Origin: Candidatus Nitrohelix vancouverensis
GTDB lineage: Bacteria > Nitrospinota > Nitrospinia > Nitrospinales > VA-1
Direction: 5' to 3'
DNA: 64,000 nt
Assembly (NCBI GenBank): GCA_015698305.1
Contig: CP048620.1
Location: 520,457 to 584,456 of the forward strand
Each line of letters starts with the position of its first letter. Within the stretch, counting starts at the first letter, position 1. Made by a program: the position numbers and the translations under genes. The notes below the pieces were generated by a model. The model did not search any database, had not been told where the DNA came from, and was given only the letters and a program-made list of their open reading frames with translations. Shown here piece by piece: positions 9,222 to 18,569 of this stretch.

Positions 9222-10526
9222 ATGAAAAATTCAAGAGAATCCAATTTCAACAGACGCTCTATATATTTTTTGAAAATCCTTCTTCCCCTGATTTTATTGA
9301 GTTGCGCTTCGCAACCTTCAATCTCTTCAACTCCGGCCCCGCTCACTACTGACAGTCGCGTCGATTTTCTGAACTCTCAAATCAACAAGGGCTGGATGAT
9401 CAGCTTCAAACTCCCCTCTTGCGATCCTCTGGCCGTCAGCAATTTGAAAACCCGATCCTTCACCTACGATGTTGCGCTTTCCGCCATCGTTTTCAAAATG
9501 CTCGGGCAAGATGAGAAAGCGGACCGCCTGTTGTCCACAATTGAAACATTCATCACCGCCGAAAATGGAATAGAATTTTCCTACGACGCCAACGACGGCC
9601 CTCTGGGAATGCGCTATGTAAGAACCGGGGCTGTCTCCTGGCTTGGATACGCCCTGGTCTACGCGGACCGACTCAAACATGCGCAGATTCTTGCCGAGTT
9701 TCTACTGACCCGAAGAGTCGTATCGCAAGGCGACTCAAGGAACGGTCTTTTCAGAGGCGGCTTCGGAGAGATCAAAAAAGAGACTTTTAACGACAAGGAA
9801 ATTGAATGGATTTCAACCGAACATAATATCGACGCCTATTTTTTCTTTAGAGATCTGGGACTCAAGTTAAGCAACACGCATCCACAAAACGCTTCACGAT
9901 ATTCCGCCGTCGCTCGTGATCTGAAAGACAGGATCGTCGATACGCTTTGGAATCCTGAAGGTCGTTATTTCTACAGAGGTCTCAATATGCAAGGTCTCGA
10001 CAGGGAAACGCCTCTGGACGTTCAAACCTGGGGGGCCTTGTTTTTAACCGCCACCGGGCATGGAGAGAAGGCTCGTTCGGCGCTTCAATTCGCCAGAAAA
10101 CATTTTTTACTGAAAAACGTTTCGGTCAAGAAAGAACTGGACGATGAACAAAAATTCAATTGCCAGTATGAGTGCAAGAACACTTCATTCATTGGATTCA
10201 AACCCTATCTGGCGTCTCCTGAATACAAACGCCCTCCCGATTTGATCTGGACAGAAGGCTCTTATGGCTACAGTCTTGCGGCGAAACGCCTTGGCATCGC
10301 CGAACCGGAATTGGAATCCAGCCTCAATCAACTGGAGAGCTGTAACCTTTATGGCGGCGTTTTGCAAACAACGGAAACGCGAAGCCCCATTCCTTATGAG
10401 TTTCATGCATGGGAGTCCACAGCCAGCACCTCCTGGAGCCTGATCGACTCGCTGGAATCCAGTTTGCCAGAACACAGGAAGCTCTGGACTTCAGACAAAG
10501 CCTCGAAATTATTATCTTCTAATTGA
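9222..10526 (+). CDS. Lipoprotein with six-hairpin glycosidase-like repeats, exopolysaccharide block
   Basis: 434 residues. A basic N-terminus, hydrophobic stretch and lipobox LLSC (Cys near residue 28) indicate a lipoprotein. The rest is alpha-helical, with repeated hairpin-like segments such as TYDVALSAIVFKMLG, NIDAYFFFRDLG and DVQTWGALFLTATG, which suggest an (alpha/alpha)6 toroid as in several polysaccharide-active families. I cannot name a catalytic pair. It is encoded just before the TPR/barrel protein and near a GT2 synthase, which suggests trimming or binding a secreted glycan. Local GC is lower than in flanking regions. Confidence 0.65.
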   Translation: MKNSRESNFNRRSIYFLKILLPLILLSCASQPSISSTPAPLTTDSRVDFLNSQINKGWMISFKLPSCDPLAVSNLKTRSFTYDVALSAIVFKMLGQDEKADRLLSTIETFITAENGIEFSYDANDGPLGMRYVRTGAVSWLGYALVYADRLKHAQILAEFLLTRRVVSQGDSRNGLFRGGFGEIKKETFNDKEIEWISTEHNIDAYFFFRDLGLKLSNTHPQNASRYSAVARDLKDRIVDTLWNPEGRYFYRGLNMQGLDRETPLDVQTWGALFLTATGHGEKARSALQFARKHFLLKNVSVKKELDDEQKFNCQYECKNTSFIGFKPYLASPEYKRPPDLIWTEGSYGYSLAAKRLGIAEPELESSLNQLESCNLYGGVLQTTETRSPIPYEFHAWESTASTSWSLIDSLESSLPEHRKLWTSDKASKLLSSN

Positions 10527-10770
10527 ATCTGATCGTTGAATACATCTTCAGCCCCACAACGTTCAGACTTCATATTGCCATTCCATCTCTGATTTACTGC
10601 CATAAAGCCGACACTCCTATACCATTGATTTATGTAGACTTTTTTCATTATTCCGAATATAATTTAAACAAATTCATATAAATTTAATCTAATTACATAA
10701 CTCTGCAAAGTGAACGCGCAACAGGTTTGGAGACCTGCCCCAGCCGTGCTTTCCTTCTGCCAAAGGGACT

Positions 10771-13700
10771 ATGAAATCAATATACAAATCAATGGCGCAA
10801 GCCTTGATCTTGATATTATTGGGTTCCGCAAGCCTGACCGGCTTGTCAGGCGCCAAGGATCGTCCCGCCTACGCCGCAGATACAAATTCAACGCCCGCAA
10901 GCCAGTCTTCCGATTCTGATAGGATCGAGGCGGTCTCGAACCCGTCTGGTTCCGAAGAAACGGGACTGTTCTCCGGTCTTTCAAAATATTTTGAAAGTTT
11001 CATTCATTATTTTGATTCCCTTTTCTTCCAGAAGAACAAAATTCAAAAACTGCTGGATGACAAGAACTACCTGCAAGCGGAAATAGAACTCAAGGCGCTT
11101 CTGGAGCAGGCCCCAAATGATGCGGACTATTTGAGAGTCTACGCCGCAGTCTTGCTCATCAACGCGAAAGCCGATCCTGCCATAGAAATTTACAATCAGG
11201 TGATCGAACAATTCCCAAGAGACATGGACTCGCGCCTGGGTCGCGGCAGAGCGTTTCTTTCGAAAAAGGATTACCCATCCGCATTGAGCGACTTCAGGTA
11301 TGTGCTGGACAGACAAGGCGACAATCAAAATGCTTTGAAAGGATTGGCGGATACCGAACAGGCCATTCAGTATGAAGCGCAACTCCAAGCCGAACGGGCA
11401 ATCGCTCAACAAAGAAATCGCGATATGGAAACAGCGGCGAGCCTGACACAGGAACAAAAATACTCTGAAGCGGCAAACATCTATCGCTCTCTCATCGAGA
11501 AAAATGAAAATGATCTGGAAGCAAAACTATTTTTAGCGAGGAGCTACGCCCTCAACAACCAGATTGATGAAGCGCGATCCATGTACCAATCCGTCAAGTC
11601 AATCGATCCAAACAATGTCGATCTTCTAACAGGCGAAGCCTATCTGCTGGCCAAGGAAAACAAGAACGACGCCGCTGTCGTCAATTTTCAAAGAGCGCTG
11701 GAACTGGACAAGAACAACAGCGATGCCCTGCAGGGCCTCAAAATGATTCAGGATCGCGAACAAAACAGAATTCTTCAGGCCGCCGTAAAGAACAAAAAGG
11801 AAAAGATTAAATCCCTGCTCACAAGGGCTTATAAATTGATAAGTTTTAAGAAATACTCTGCCGCAGAAGAAACTCTGGAGAAGTCATTAAAAGAATTTCC
11901 CAATCATCCTGAAATCAGCTTTTATCTGGCCCGGACAAAAATTTTTCAAAACAAATACAAAGAGAGTTTCGATCTTATAAACCCTCTGATCGACAACCAA
12001 CCCGACAATGAAGATTATTTGAATCTGCGCGGGCGGGTCTTTATCGCCACGGGGCAATTGGACAAGGCCGATTCAGATTTCGTCCGGGTATTACAGATCA
12101 ACAAACAGAATGTTGAAGCAAAGAATGGGATCCAACAGATCGCAAAAATAAAGGCATCCACTCTACAAGAGAGTGTTCTCGCTCAAAAAAGGCAATACCT
12201 TCAGAACCATCGGGAGCAATTGAAAGAACTTCTGGACAACAATCAATATTCAGAGGCGATAAAAATTTGCAGAAGCGTTCTTGAAAAATATCCCGACGAA
12301 CTCGCATTCCAGATCACTCTCGCTCAAGCTCTTGCTCTCAATTCAGAAATGGAGGAAGCCGAAAATTTATACGCCGTTCTCATAAACAAACATCCTTTTA
12401 ATAGCGAATTGATAATCGGTCAGGGATTTTTATTTCTGCGACAAGGGCAACTCAATCAGGCTCAACAAGCGTTTCTCAAAGCTCAGGGAATCGATAGCGA
12501 CAATCAGGACGCCGCCACGGGCCTGGCATTACTGAAAGAACGCATTGAAAAAGAAACGATCGCCGCATTCATCCGTGATGAATGGGACAAGGCAAACACC
12601 CACATCCAACGCGGCGACTATGAGACTGCCATTCAAAGCTATCAGAGCGTCCTCGATCAACATCCTGACAATCTGGACACTCAGATTCTACTGGTTCGCG
12701 CTCACCGCCTGGCTTCAGATCTCCCGAGCGCGGAAAACCTGCTCGACACCCTCATTCAATCACACCCGGGAAATGCAGACCTGTGGGCAGAAAAAGGTCA
12801 GATACATTCTCTTAAAGGCGACGATGCCCTGTCCCAGGAGAGTTTTGAAAAAGCGCTTGAGCTAAGACCGGACAGCCAGGAACTTCGCATCCGCATTGCC
12901 CGTATCATTCAGGGCAGAGCCTATGATTTGCTATTGACCCGGTTGAAAGCGCTCGAGGAGAATAAAGAGTTTGAAGCCGCAGAAGCGCTCATCAGAGAGC
13001 ATTTATCAAAACACCCCAAGGATGCGCAAACGCACTATCTTCTGGCAAGGAACCTGCGTTTTCAAAACCGCTACAACGACTCCATCGAAATCCTCAATGC
13101 TCTGCTGAGTCAAGCTCCATACAATATGGACTACCTTGCCAGCCGCGGAATTATCTGGAGAATATTAAGAGAAACCGACAAAGCCAAACTGGACTATGAG
13201 AAGGCCTTGTCTCAAGACCCCGAGCGGGTGGACCTGCTTTTGGGCAGAGGCCATGTTGCGGTTCTGGAGAAAGAGTATTTCGAAGCGGAAGAGTATTTCA
13301 ATCTGGCGTACGAACTTGCTCCTGAGGAGCCTGAAACGATCGAGTCCAAAGCGCGTATCGAAAACTTCGTCAAAGACACCGTGGTGGAATCGTTTCAAAC
13401 CGAGACTTTTAGCGGGGGACGCGATTCCAGACACACACAGCGCCTCGAATGGTTTCACCCATTCAATTCCAAATTCAGAGGCAGTGTTGGGATGGAAAGC
13501 GTATTCATTTCAGGAGACGCCGATCACACGGGAATCATCTCGGGGAATTACGATCTCTGGGACGATCTGAACCTGAGAGGCCAATTCAGCTTTTCCCCCT
13601 CTCCAGATGTGGTCGCCAAACAAATCTATGAAACGGAAATCACCAAAAGCATCAAAGGCATTCCGCTGGAAGCCCTGTTCATGTATCGATACATGGATTT

Positions 13701-14064
13701 CGAGGAATCCAATTTCCATCTGATTTCGCCCGGCTTCAATTATTATCTCAGCGAGCATACCCGCGTTCTGGTTCGCGGCTATTTTGGCTTCCAGGAAAAC
13801 GGCAATTCCCATTCCGCGTTTTTAAACATCAATCACGAATTCAGCCCAAGCTTATCCGCTTATATTGGCGGAGCCATCGGTAATGAATCCTTTACCATCG
13901 TATCCGGGGCGGACACGCTGGCGGTGGATTCCATCTCAATGCAAATGGGAATTAAATGGAGGATTTCGGATCGGTTCTCGATTGGCTTTAATTACGTTTA
14001 CGAAGAGAGAAAGGATCAGTTCAACAGGAACCTTTTTGGAATCGTGATACCCCTGCGTTTTTAA
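10771..14064 (+). CDS. Large TPR protein with C-terminal YaiO-like outer-membrane beta-barrel
   Basis: 1097 residues. A signal peptide precedes about residue 36, and a second hydrophobic patch is near residues 72-86. From about residue 88 to 870 there are many tetratricopeptide repeats (motifs such as DAATGLALLKER, NPLIDNQPDNEDYLNLRG and LLGRGHVAVLEKEYFEAEEYF), and from about 885 to the end a beta-rich domain ending in Phe (GIVIPLRF), as expected for an outer-membrane barrel of the YaiO/PgaA type. Such proteins export or modify surface polysaccharide. AAAGGG lies just before the ATG. It converges on the glycosyltransferase gene with a 4-bp overlap of the two 3' ends. Confidence 0.8.
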   Translation: MKSIYKSMAQALILILLGSASLTGLSGAKDRPAYAADTNSTPASQSSDSDRIEAVSNPSGSEETGLFSGLSKYFESFIHYFDSLFFQKNKIQKLLDDKNYLQAEIELKALLEQAPNDADYLRVYAAVLLINAKADPAIEIYNQVIEQFPRDMDSRLGRGRAFLSKKDYPSALSDFRYVLDRQGDNQNALKGLADTEQAIQYEAQLQAERAIAQQRNRDMETAASLTQEQKYSEAANIYRSLIEKNENDLEAKLFLARSYALNNQIDEARSMYQSVKSIDPNNVDLLTGEAYLLAKENKNDAAVVNFQRALELDKNNSDALQGLKMIQDREQNRILQAAVKNKKEKIKSLLTRAYKLISFKKYSAAEETLEKSLKEFPNHPEISFYLARTKIFQNKYKESFDLINPLIDNQPDNEDYLNLRGRVFIATGQLDKADSDFVRVLQINKQNVEAKNGIQQIAKIKASTLQESVLAQKRQYLQNHREQLKELLDNNQYSEAIKICRSVLEKYPDELAFQITLAQALALNSEMEEAENLYAVLINKHPFNSELIIGQGFLFLRQGQLNQAQQAFLKAQGIDSDNQDAATGLALLKERIEKETIAAFIRDEWDKANTHIQRGDYETAIQSYQSVLDQHPDNLDTQILLVRAHRLASDLPSAENLLDTLIQSHPGNADLWAEKGQIHSLKGDDALSQESFEKALELRPDSQELRIRIARIIQGRAYDLLLTRLKALEENKEFEAAEALIREHLSKHPKDAQTHYLLARNLRFQNRYNDSIEILNALLSQAPYNMDYLASRGIIWRILRETDKAKLDYEKALSQDPERVDLLLGRGHVAVLEKEYFEAEEYFNLAYELAPEEPETIESKARIENFVKDTVVESFQTETFSGGRDSRHTQRLEWFHPFNSKFRGSVGMESVFISGDADHTGIISGNYDLWDDLNLRGQFSFSPSPDVVAKQIYETEITKSIKGIPLEALFMYRYMDFEESNFHLISPGFNYYLSEHTRVLVRGYFGFQENGNSHSAFLNINHEFSPSLSAYIGGAIGNESFTIVSGADTLAVDSISMQMGIKWRISDRFSIGFNYVYEERKDQFNRNLFGIVIPLRF

Positions 14065-15488
14065 AATCCTTTCTTCTCCATAACCCCCCAACCTACTTTT
14101 TTCTTCATCGCATACTGGAATGTGCCGACCAGGCGCCACCAGGTATTCGCCGGGCGATAGATAAAGGTCTCTAGCGCCGACAAGCCGCACAGAATAAGCA
14201 CATGGCTCAATTTCGGATAACGCCGGAAGGTCATCTCCTCAAGGATCACCGCGCCCAGAGAAAGCACTATATTTAGAATGATCGCTCCTATAAAAAACAA
14301 GATCGCCAACTCTGCATTCACCAGATCGAAATACCAGGCGACCAAAAAAAGAATCACCCCGACGAATTCGACAATCGGCCCCAAGCCCTCAAAAATGAGA
14401 AAAAAGGGGAACGCGAGCATACCAACCACGCCATACTTTGGATTTAAAAACATCGTTGAATGGACGGACAAGCATTGCAACAAGCCCCTCTGCCAGCGCT
14501 TGCGTTGCAGGCCAAGCACCTTGTAAGTTTCAGGCGCTTCGGTCCAGCAAACCGGGTCCGGAATATATACAATTTTATATTTTTCTTTTTTCTGGCGAAG
14601 ATGTTTATGAAGCCTCACCACCAGCTCCATATCCTCACCGATAGCATCCGCCCAATAACCGCCAACGTCAATGACATGTTGTTTTTTGAAAAGGCCGAAG
14701 GCGCCTGAAATGATCAACAGGCAACTGAAAGAAGAAAACGCCACTCTCCCCGCCAGAAAAGCCCGGAAGTACTCCATGATTTGAAATTTACCCAAAAGGG
14801 TTTTGGGCAATCCCACCTCGTCTATGATCCCACCCCTCACCTTGCACCCGTTGATGATTCGAACCGTTCCGCCGGCGGCGACAGTAGACGTGTCCTGAAT
14901 AAAGGGTCGAATGATTTTAAGCAGAACGTCCTTTTCTATGATCGAATCCGAATCGATCGCGCAGAACAAGGGATATGAAGATGCATTGATGCCAGCGTTC
15001 ATTGCGTCGGCTTTACCGCCGCCGTTGACCTTGTCGATCACAAGCAAATTAGGGTGCTTCTTAGATTCATAAACTCCGCGGACTGGCGCGCATTCCACCT
15101 GTTTCCGGTAAACCTTGTTGGTAATTTTCAAGTCAAAAGAATCTTTAAGGTATTCCAGAGTTCTATCCGTCGAGCCATCATTGATGACCACGACTTCATA
15201 CAAAGGGTATTCCAGTTGTAGCAAAGAATTGACGCTGTTTACTATGGACGCTTCCTCGTTGAACGCCGGAGCCAGGATAGAAATCGGCTTGGAGAAAGGG
15301 GATTGAAAGACGCTCTTCAATTCGACCAATTGAACCAGCTTCAGGTATTTTCGAATCGCAAAAAAAGCGAGAACAATCAGAAAAATATAGATGCTGTTTA
15401 GAACCAGAAAATAAGAAACAATGAAGGTGTTGTAGAGCGTGATCAGAGGCTGGGCAATGTTCAAATAGATCTGATCTAAAATAATCAT
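14061..15488 (-). CDS. Processive family 2 glycosyltransferase, membrane bound
   Basis: 475 residues. N-terminal membrane segments are at about 20-45. The GT2 core has VINDGSTDRT near residue 104, an AIDSD motif, GEDMELVVR and the processive-synthase motif QRKRW (QxxRW), followed by three or four C-terminal membrane segments. This is the architecture of PNAG, hyaluronan and cellulose-type synthases, which polymerise and thread a glycan across the inner membrane. The start overlaps the HEAT-repeat gene by 4 bp, so it is coupled to it. The sugar is not determined; no PgaB-like deacetylase or cellulose-specific PilZ domain is encoded nearby. Confidence 0.88.
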   Translation of the reverse strand: MIILDQIYLNIAQPLITLYNTFIVSYFLVLNSIYIFLIVLAFFAIRKYLKLVQLVELKSVFQSPFSKPISILAPAFNEEASIVNSVNSLLQLEYPLYEVVVINDGSTDRTLEYLKDSFDLKITNKVYRKQVECAPVRGVYESKKHPNLLVIDKVNGGGKADAMNAGINASSYPLFCAIDSDSIIEKDVLLKIIRPFIQDTSTVAAGGTVRIINGCKVRGGIIDEVGLPKTLLGKFQIMEYFRAFLAGRVAFSSFSCLLIISGAFGLFKKQHVIDVGGYWADAIGEDMELVVRLHKHLRQKKEKYKIVYIPDPVCWTEAPETYKVLGLQRKRWQRGLLQCLSVHSTMFLNPKYGVVGMLAFPFFLIFEGLGPIVEFVGVILFLVAWYFDLVNAELAILFFIGAIILNIVLSLGAVILEEMTFRRYPKLSHVLILCGLSALETFIYRPANTWWRLVGTFQYAMKKKVGWGVMEKKGF

Positions 15489-16579
15489 ACGTTCACCAGT
15501 TGCCGGATTACATCCCGCGTGAATGGATCCTCAGTTTCTTTAAATAATTTTCTCAGATAATCTTCGCCGGACCTTCCTGTTTTGAAAATCGCGGTGGCGG
15601 CGTGAAATCGGCACCACCAGTCCTGATCTCCCAACAAACCCGCCAAGGCTTCAAAAGCTGTTTCATCCTTGAAATTGCCCAGAGCCTTCGCCGCCTGAGA
15701 CCTGATGGTTGGGTTGTGATTTTTCAGGCAACGCACCAGCGCGGGAAACGATCCGATTTCAACCAGATTCCCAAGAGCCTTGATAACATGTATTCTTTCT
15801 TCATCGCTGTTCGACGTTTCAAGCAGTTGCGTCAAAAAAGGCGCCACTTCAACCCGCCTATAGTGCCCGAGAAAATCAAGTATTTTCGTTCTCGATCGCG
15901 GCAATTCATTATAAATAGCAAGACTCTCCGAGATTTCAGCAACCACGCCCTTTCCATACCCCAATAAAATTTCTGCAAACATTTCTCCCGAGAGATTCTC
16001 TTTGGCCAGCAAGATCGCAAGAATTTTCCCTACTGATTTGCTATCTCCCATTTTCATTAAAGCGGTGGATGCGGCGTAAGACACCAAATCGTTCTCATCA
16101 GACAAGGCCTCCGCCAAATCCTTCTTCGCCTCATCCGCCCTTATCTGACCGAGTCGATAAGCCGCCAATGCGCGCCTGAAATAATCCGACGAATCGCGCA
16201 ACTGCTCAAGCTCCCGATCCAGAAGCCCCTGCTCTCTAAAAATATTGCGAATTTTCTTTGCGTCTCCCCCTCTTATGTTCTCTAAATAATAAAAGAGAAA
16301 CTCAATAAACATCTCCAGGTCTTTATTCTTAACCACCATATCGAATTGAGCGTCAGGCAGTTCCTCGCTCAGATATTGGAACAATTGAACGCTCCATAGA
16401 TCAAAATTTTTCTTCTTTCTATTTTCGTAGAAATCCGATTTCACTCGCACATATATAATGTAGAAAAAGAAACCGACTGCGGTGGCTAGAGTGGACAGGG
16501 TGAGGATGACGGCAATGGTGACTACGGGGGCTTTATTGAAATAAAAGGAAACGAAGACCAATAAGGGATTTTCAGTCAT
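15485..16579 (-). CDS. Membrane-anchored HEAT-repeat protein
   Basis: 364 residues. One membrane segment lies at about residues 16-38, then a mostly helical region and, from about residue 125 onward, HEAT/PBS-lyase-type repeats (for example SYAASTALMKMGDSKSVGKIL, IRSQAAKALGNFKDETAFEAL). Such repeats form a scaffold for protein partners. It is coupled to the downstream GT2 gene by ATGA overlap; HEAT plus GT2 plus YaiO-type barrel is a recurrent combination in surface-glycan loci. It is probably an assembly or regulatory subunit of the synthase, an inference from linkage only. Confidence 0.75.
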   Translation of the reverse strand: MTENPLLVFVSFYFNKAPVVTIAVILTLSTLATAVGFFFYIIYVRVKSDFYENRKKKNFDLWSVQLFQYLSEELPDAQFDMVVKNKDLEMFIEFLFYYLENIRGGDAKKIRNIFREQGLLDRELEQLRDSSDYFRRALAAYRLGQIRADEAKKDLAEALSDENDLVSYAASTALMKMGDSKSVGKILAILLAKENLSGEMFAEILLGYGKGVVAEISESLAIYNELPRSRTKILDFLGHYRRVEVAPFLTQLLETSNSDEERIHVIKALGNLVEIGSFPALVRCLKNHNPTIRSQAAKALGNFKDETAFEALAGLLGDQDWWCRFHAATAIFKTGRSGEDYLRKLFKETEDPFTRDVIRQLVNV

Positions 16580-16711
16580 CAGGACAAATAATTTTCAGTT
16601 GGATTATAACCGCGTTGCATACCCTCAACACAATTCACATATCACTAGTATCGACTGAAATATCGACCCTTCCAACCCAGGCGACTGATCATTGTCCTTA
16701 AAACTATAAAC

Positions 16712-17341
16712 TCATTTTCTCCCGGATCTTTTTAAAGTCATCTTGATCCGCAATAGCATCTCGTCGGGATTAAACGGTTTGGTAATATAATCGTCGCCGC
16801 CTAGCTCAAGGCCCTTGACGATGTCCTGACTTAAGGCCTTGGAGGACAGAATGATGAAGGGGATATCGCAGGTTTCAGGATCGTTTTTTACCCGCTCCAG
16901 AACCTGCAGGCCATTGATGTAGGGCATCATGATATCCGTGATCACCAAATCAGGATTTTCTGATTTAACGAAACGGAGCGCTTCTTCCCCATCTTTTGCC
17001 CAGACAATGTTGTAGCCTGCTTTTTTTAAAGAATACTCAAGGAGCTTAAATAAGGGCGGCTCGTCCTCCACAACCAGGATCTTTTCTGCCCGAGGTTTTA
17101 TACTGTCTGAGTCCGAATCTGTTTTCGGCGACTCAGAATCGGTATCCGCTTGTTTCGTAATGAAGTATTGTTTCAGTTGAGTGTGTTTGCCCAAACTGAT
17201 CCAACGTTCGCCATCTTCGGATATTTTATCCTTTCTGGAAAGCTCTCCATTCTGTATTCCCAGAATCAATGATTTTGCAGGAAAATCTTTTTCAATTTTC
17301 CCCCCTCTCATCAATAAAACTGTTTTTAATGGATTGCCCAT
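16712..17341 (-). CDS. Response regulator with small N-terminal GYF-like domain
   Basis: About 209 residues from the ATG at 17341 (AGGG upstream; an in-frame TTG one codon earlier is less likely). Residues 1-62 form a small domain ending in SEDGERWISLGKHTQLKQY, reminiscent of the GYF_2/DUF4339 type. After an acidic linker (62-85), a full receiver domain has the phospho-acceptor Asp136 (DLVITDIMMP), the acidic pair VEDEP and the conserved Lys in ITKPFNPDE. There is no DNA-binding output domain, so it probably acts by protein contact. It lies upstream of the HEAT and GT2 genes on the same strand and may control glycan output. Confidence 0.8.
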   Translation of the reverse strand: MGNPLKTVLLMRGGKIEKDFPAKSLILGIQNGELSRKDKISEDGERWISLGKHTQLKQYFITKQADTDSESPKTDSDSDSIKPRAEKILVVEDEPPLFKLLEYSLKKAGYNIVWAKDGEEALRFVKSENPDLVITDIMMPYINGLQVLERVKNDPETCDIPFIILSSKALSQDIVKGLELGGDDYITKPFNPDEMLLRIKMTLKRSGRK

Positions 17342-17648
17342 CAACTTTCCCTTATAAATTTATCAAGGCGCCGTCGGGGACCAGGTTGAGCAAAGTTATT
17401 TATTATGAGCCACTCAACTTCCGTCTCGCCAAAAGTATTATAAGAGTCTTTCCATATATAAAAACAAAATTGTTTCCAGGATTGCGACAATCTACCCTAT
17501 CCTCACCCTCTTTAAATTCACCTGCAACACCACTATACTTTTCATGCGCACGCTGTATTGCCTGATTGCTTTTTAGGGCAGATAGGCTATACTGTATGAA
17601 ACTACATCATCTGCATCTCTTCTGTCTGCAGACTTCTGGCAGAGAGGT
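17342..17648. other. Intergenic region between response regulator and 81-residue ORF
   Basis: About 307 bp, AT-rich. A plus-strand promoter-like pair TTGCTT (17566-17571), 16-bp spacer, TATACT (17588-17593) points toward the minus-strand ORF, so it could make an antisense or small RNA; this is weak. A CTGCAG-centred inverted repeat lies near 17627. No gene was accepted here. Confidence 0.3.
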
Positions 17649-17894
17649 TCAAGACGGCGTAAACAGTGAAAAAGTAAGCATCTCCAGGATTTCTTGAGGA
17701 CGGACGTCCCCTTTCAGGTGTTGCGAACAAACCGCTCTTTTTGAGGCGGTTATTGCTTTTTTAACAGCGGAAACAGGCAACACGGGACGAAAGATTTCGA
17801 GACCTGCAACCTCGAACAACGTCAACGGCCCCCAACCCTGCGCATAATACAATTGTGCGGCAAGCCGCAGTGCACGATCATCGTCTTTTGACAT
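17649..17894 (-). CDS. Hypothetical 81-residue protein
   Basis: 81 residues with a mixed-charge N-terminus, an amphipathic helix region (ALRLAAQLYYAQGWGPLTL) and a helical C-terminus containing one Cys. No domain recognised. The ribosome site is weak, and the start is the only upstream ATG. The amino-acid make-up is that of a normal soluble protein, which is the main reason to keep it. It stands alone on the minus strand between the response regulator and the rpsU unit. Confidence 0.45.
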   Translation of the reverse strand: MSKDDDRALRLAAQLYYAQGWGPLTLFEVAGLEIFRPVLPVSAVKKAITASKRAVCSQHLKGDVRPQEILEMLTFSLFTPS

Positions 17895-18004
17895 ATTCAG
17901 TTTCGATCCGTTTGCAGACGAGTCAAACTATCTTTGAATTGGCAGTAAGTTTTTCCAGCGTTTCTGGGAACATCAGGCAACAACAGCTCCACATGAGGTA
18001 ACTT

Positions 18005-18184
18005 ATGCACGAAGTAAAAGTCTACGACGGTTCAGGTAAATTGAAAAAAGTGATTTCAGTCAAACAACTGAACGTCCGATCCGAGAAACAATTGGAGTCT
18101 CCCTCTTTTTTCGGTAGAAACAAAAAAGCTGGAAAACCGGCGGACAATGAATCGCCGCAACCTGCGCCCAATAAAGCGCCTTAA
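18005..18184 (+). CDS. Small basic protein upstream of rpsU
   Basis: 59 residues, start ATG at 18005 with a clear GAGG ribosome site about 7 bp upstream. The N-terminal half looks beta-rich (HEVKVYDGSGKLKKVISVKQL), the C-terminal part is basic then proline-rich. No family recognised. It ends 21 bp before the proposed rpsU start, so the two are probably co-transcribed, suggesting a role connected with translation or RNA binding; this is inference. Confidence 0.6.
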   Translation: MHEVKVYDGSGKLKKVISVKQLNVRSEKQLESPSFFGRNKKAGKPADNESPQPAPNKAP

Positions 18185-18205
18185 ACTTTTTACTCTGGAG
18201 GTCTT

Positions 18206-18412
18206 ATTTCTCAGGTCATTGTGGTTCAAAACCAGGTCGAACGGGCGTTAAAAGTTTTAAAGCGCCAACTCAACAAAGAAGGATTGTTCAAAGAACTCAA
18301 AAGCCGACGCTTCTTTATGAAACCGTCTGTTAAGAAAAAATTGAAAATGAAGGAAGCCAAGAAAAAGCGCAAGGCCGCGAAGCGAAGATCCCGAAATTTC
18401 TGGCAACAATAA
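18206..18412 (+). CDS. rpsU: Small ribosomal subunit protein bS21, apparent ATT start
   Basis: bS21 is recognised by QVERALKVLKRQLNKEG, RRFFMKPSVKKK and the very basic tail ending RRSRNFWQQ. An ORF opening at the GTG at 18221 would have its GGAGG site 19 bp away and would miss the conserved first residues. Starting at ATT 18206 gives SQVIVVQNQVERAL, matching the usual N-terminus of the family, and places GGAGG (18197-18201) 4 bp before the codon. ATT is a rare initiation codon best known from infC. The protein binds 16S rRNA near the anti-Shine-Dalgarno region during initiation. Confidence 0.9.
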   Translation: MSQVIVVQNQVERALKVLKRQLNKEGLFKELKSRRFFMKPSVKKKLKMKEAKKKRKAAKRRSRNFWQQ

Positions 18413-18569
18413 AACTCCAGGCGCCCAGGCCCCCTACCGTTTTGATAAACAGCTGAGGTTCAATGAGCTGTGCATTCCTAATCATGGAAATTAACGGGGG
18501 CTGAAACGGTTTCATCCACTTGGACCCCTTTACCGTTCTGCGATTGCAAACCATTTTCGGGAGTTCGCC

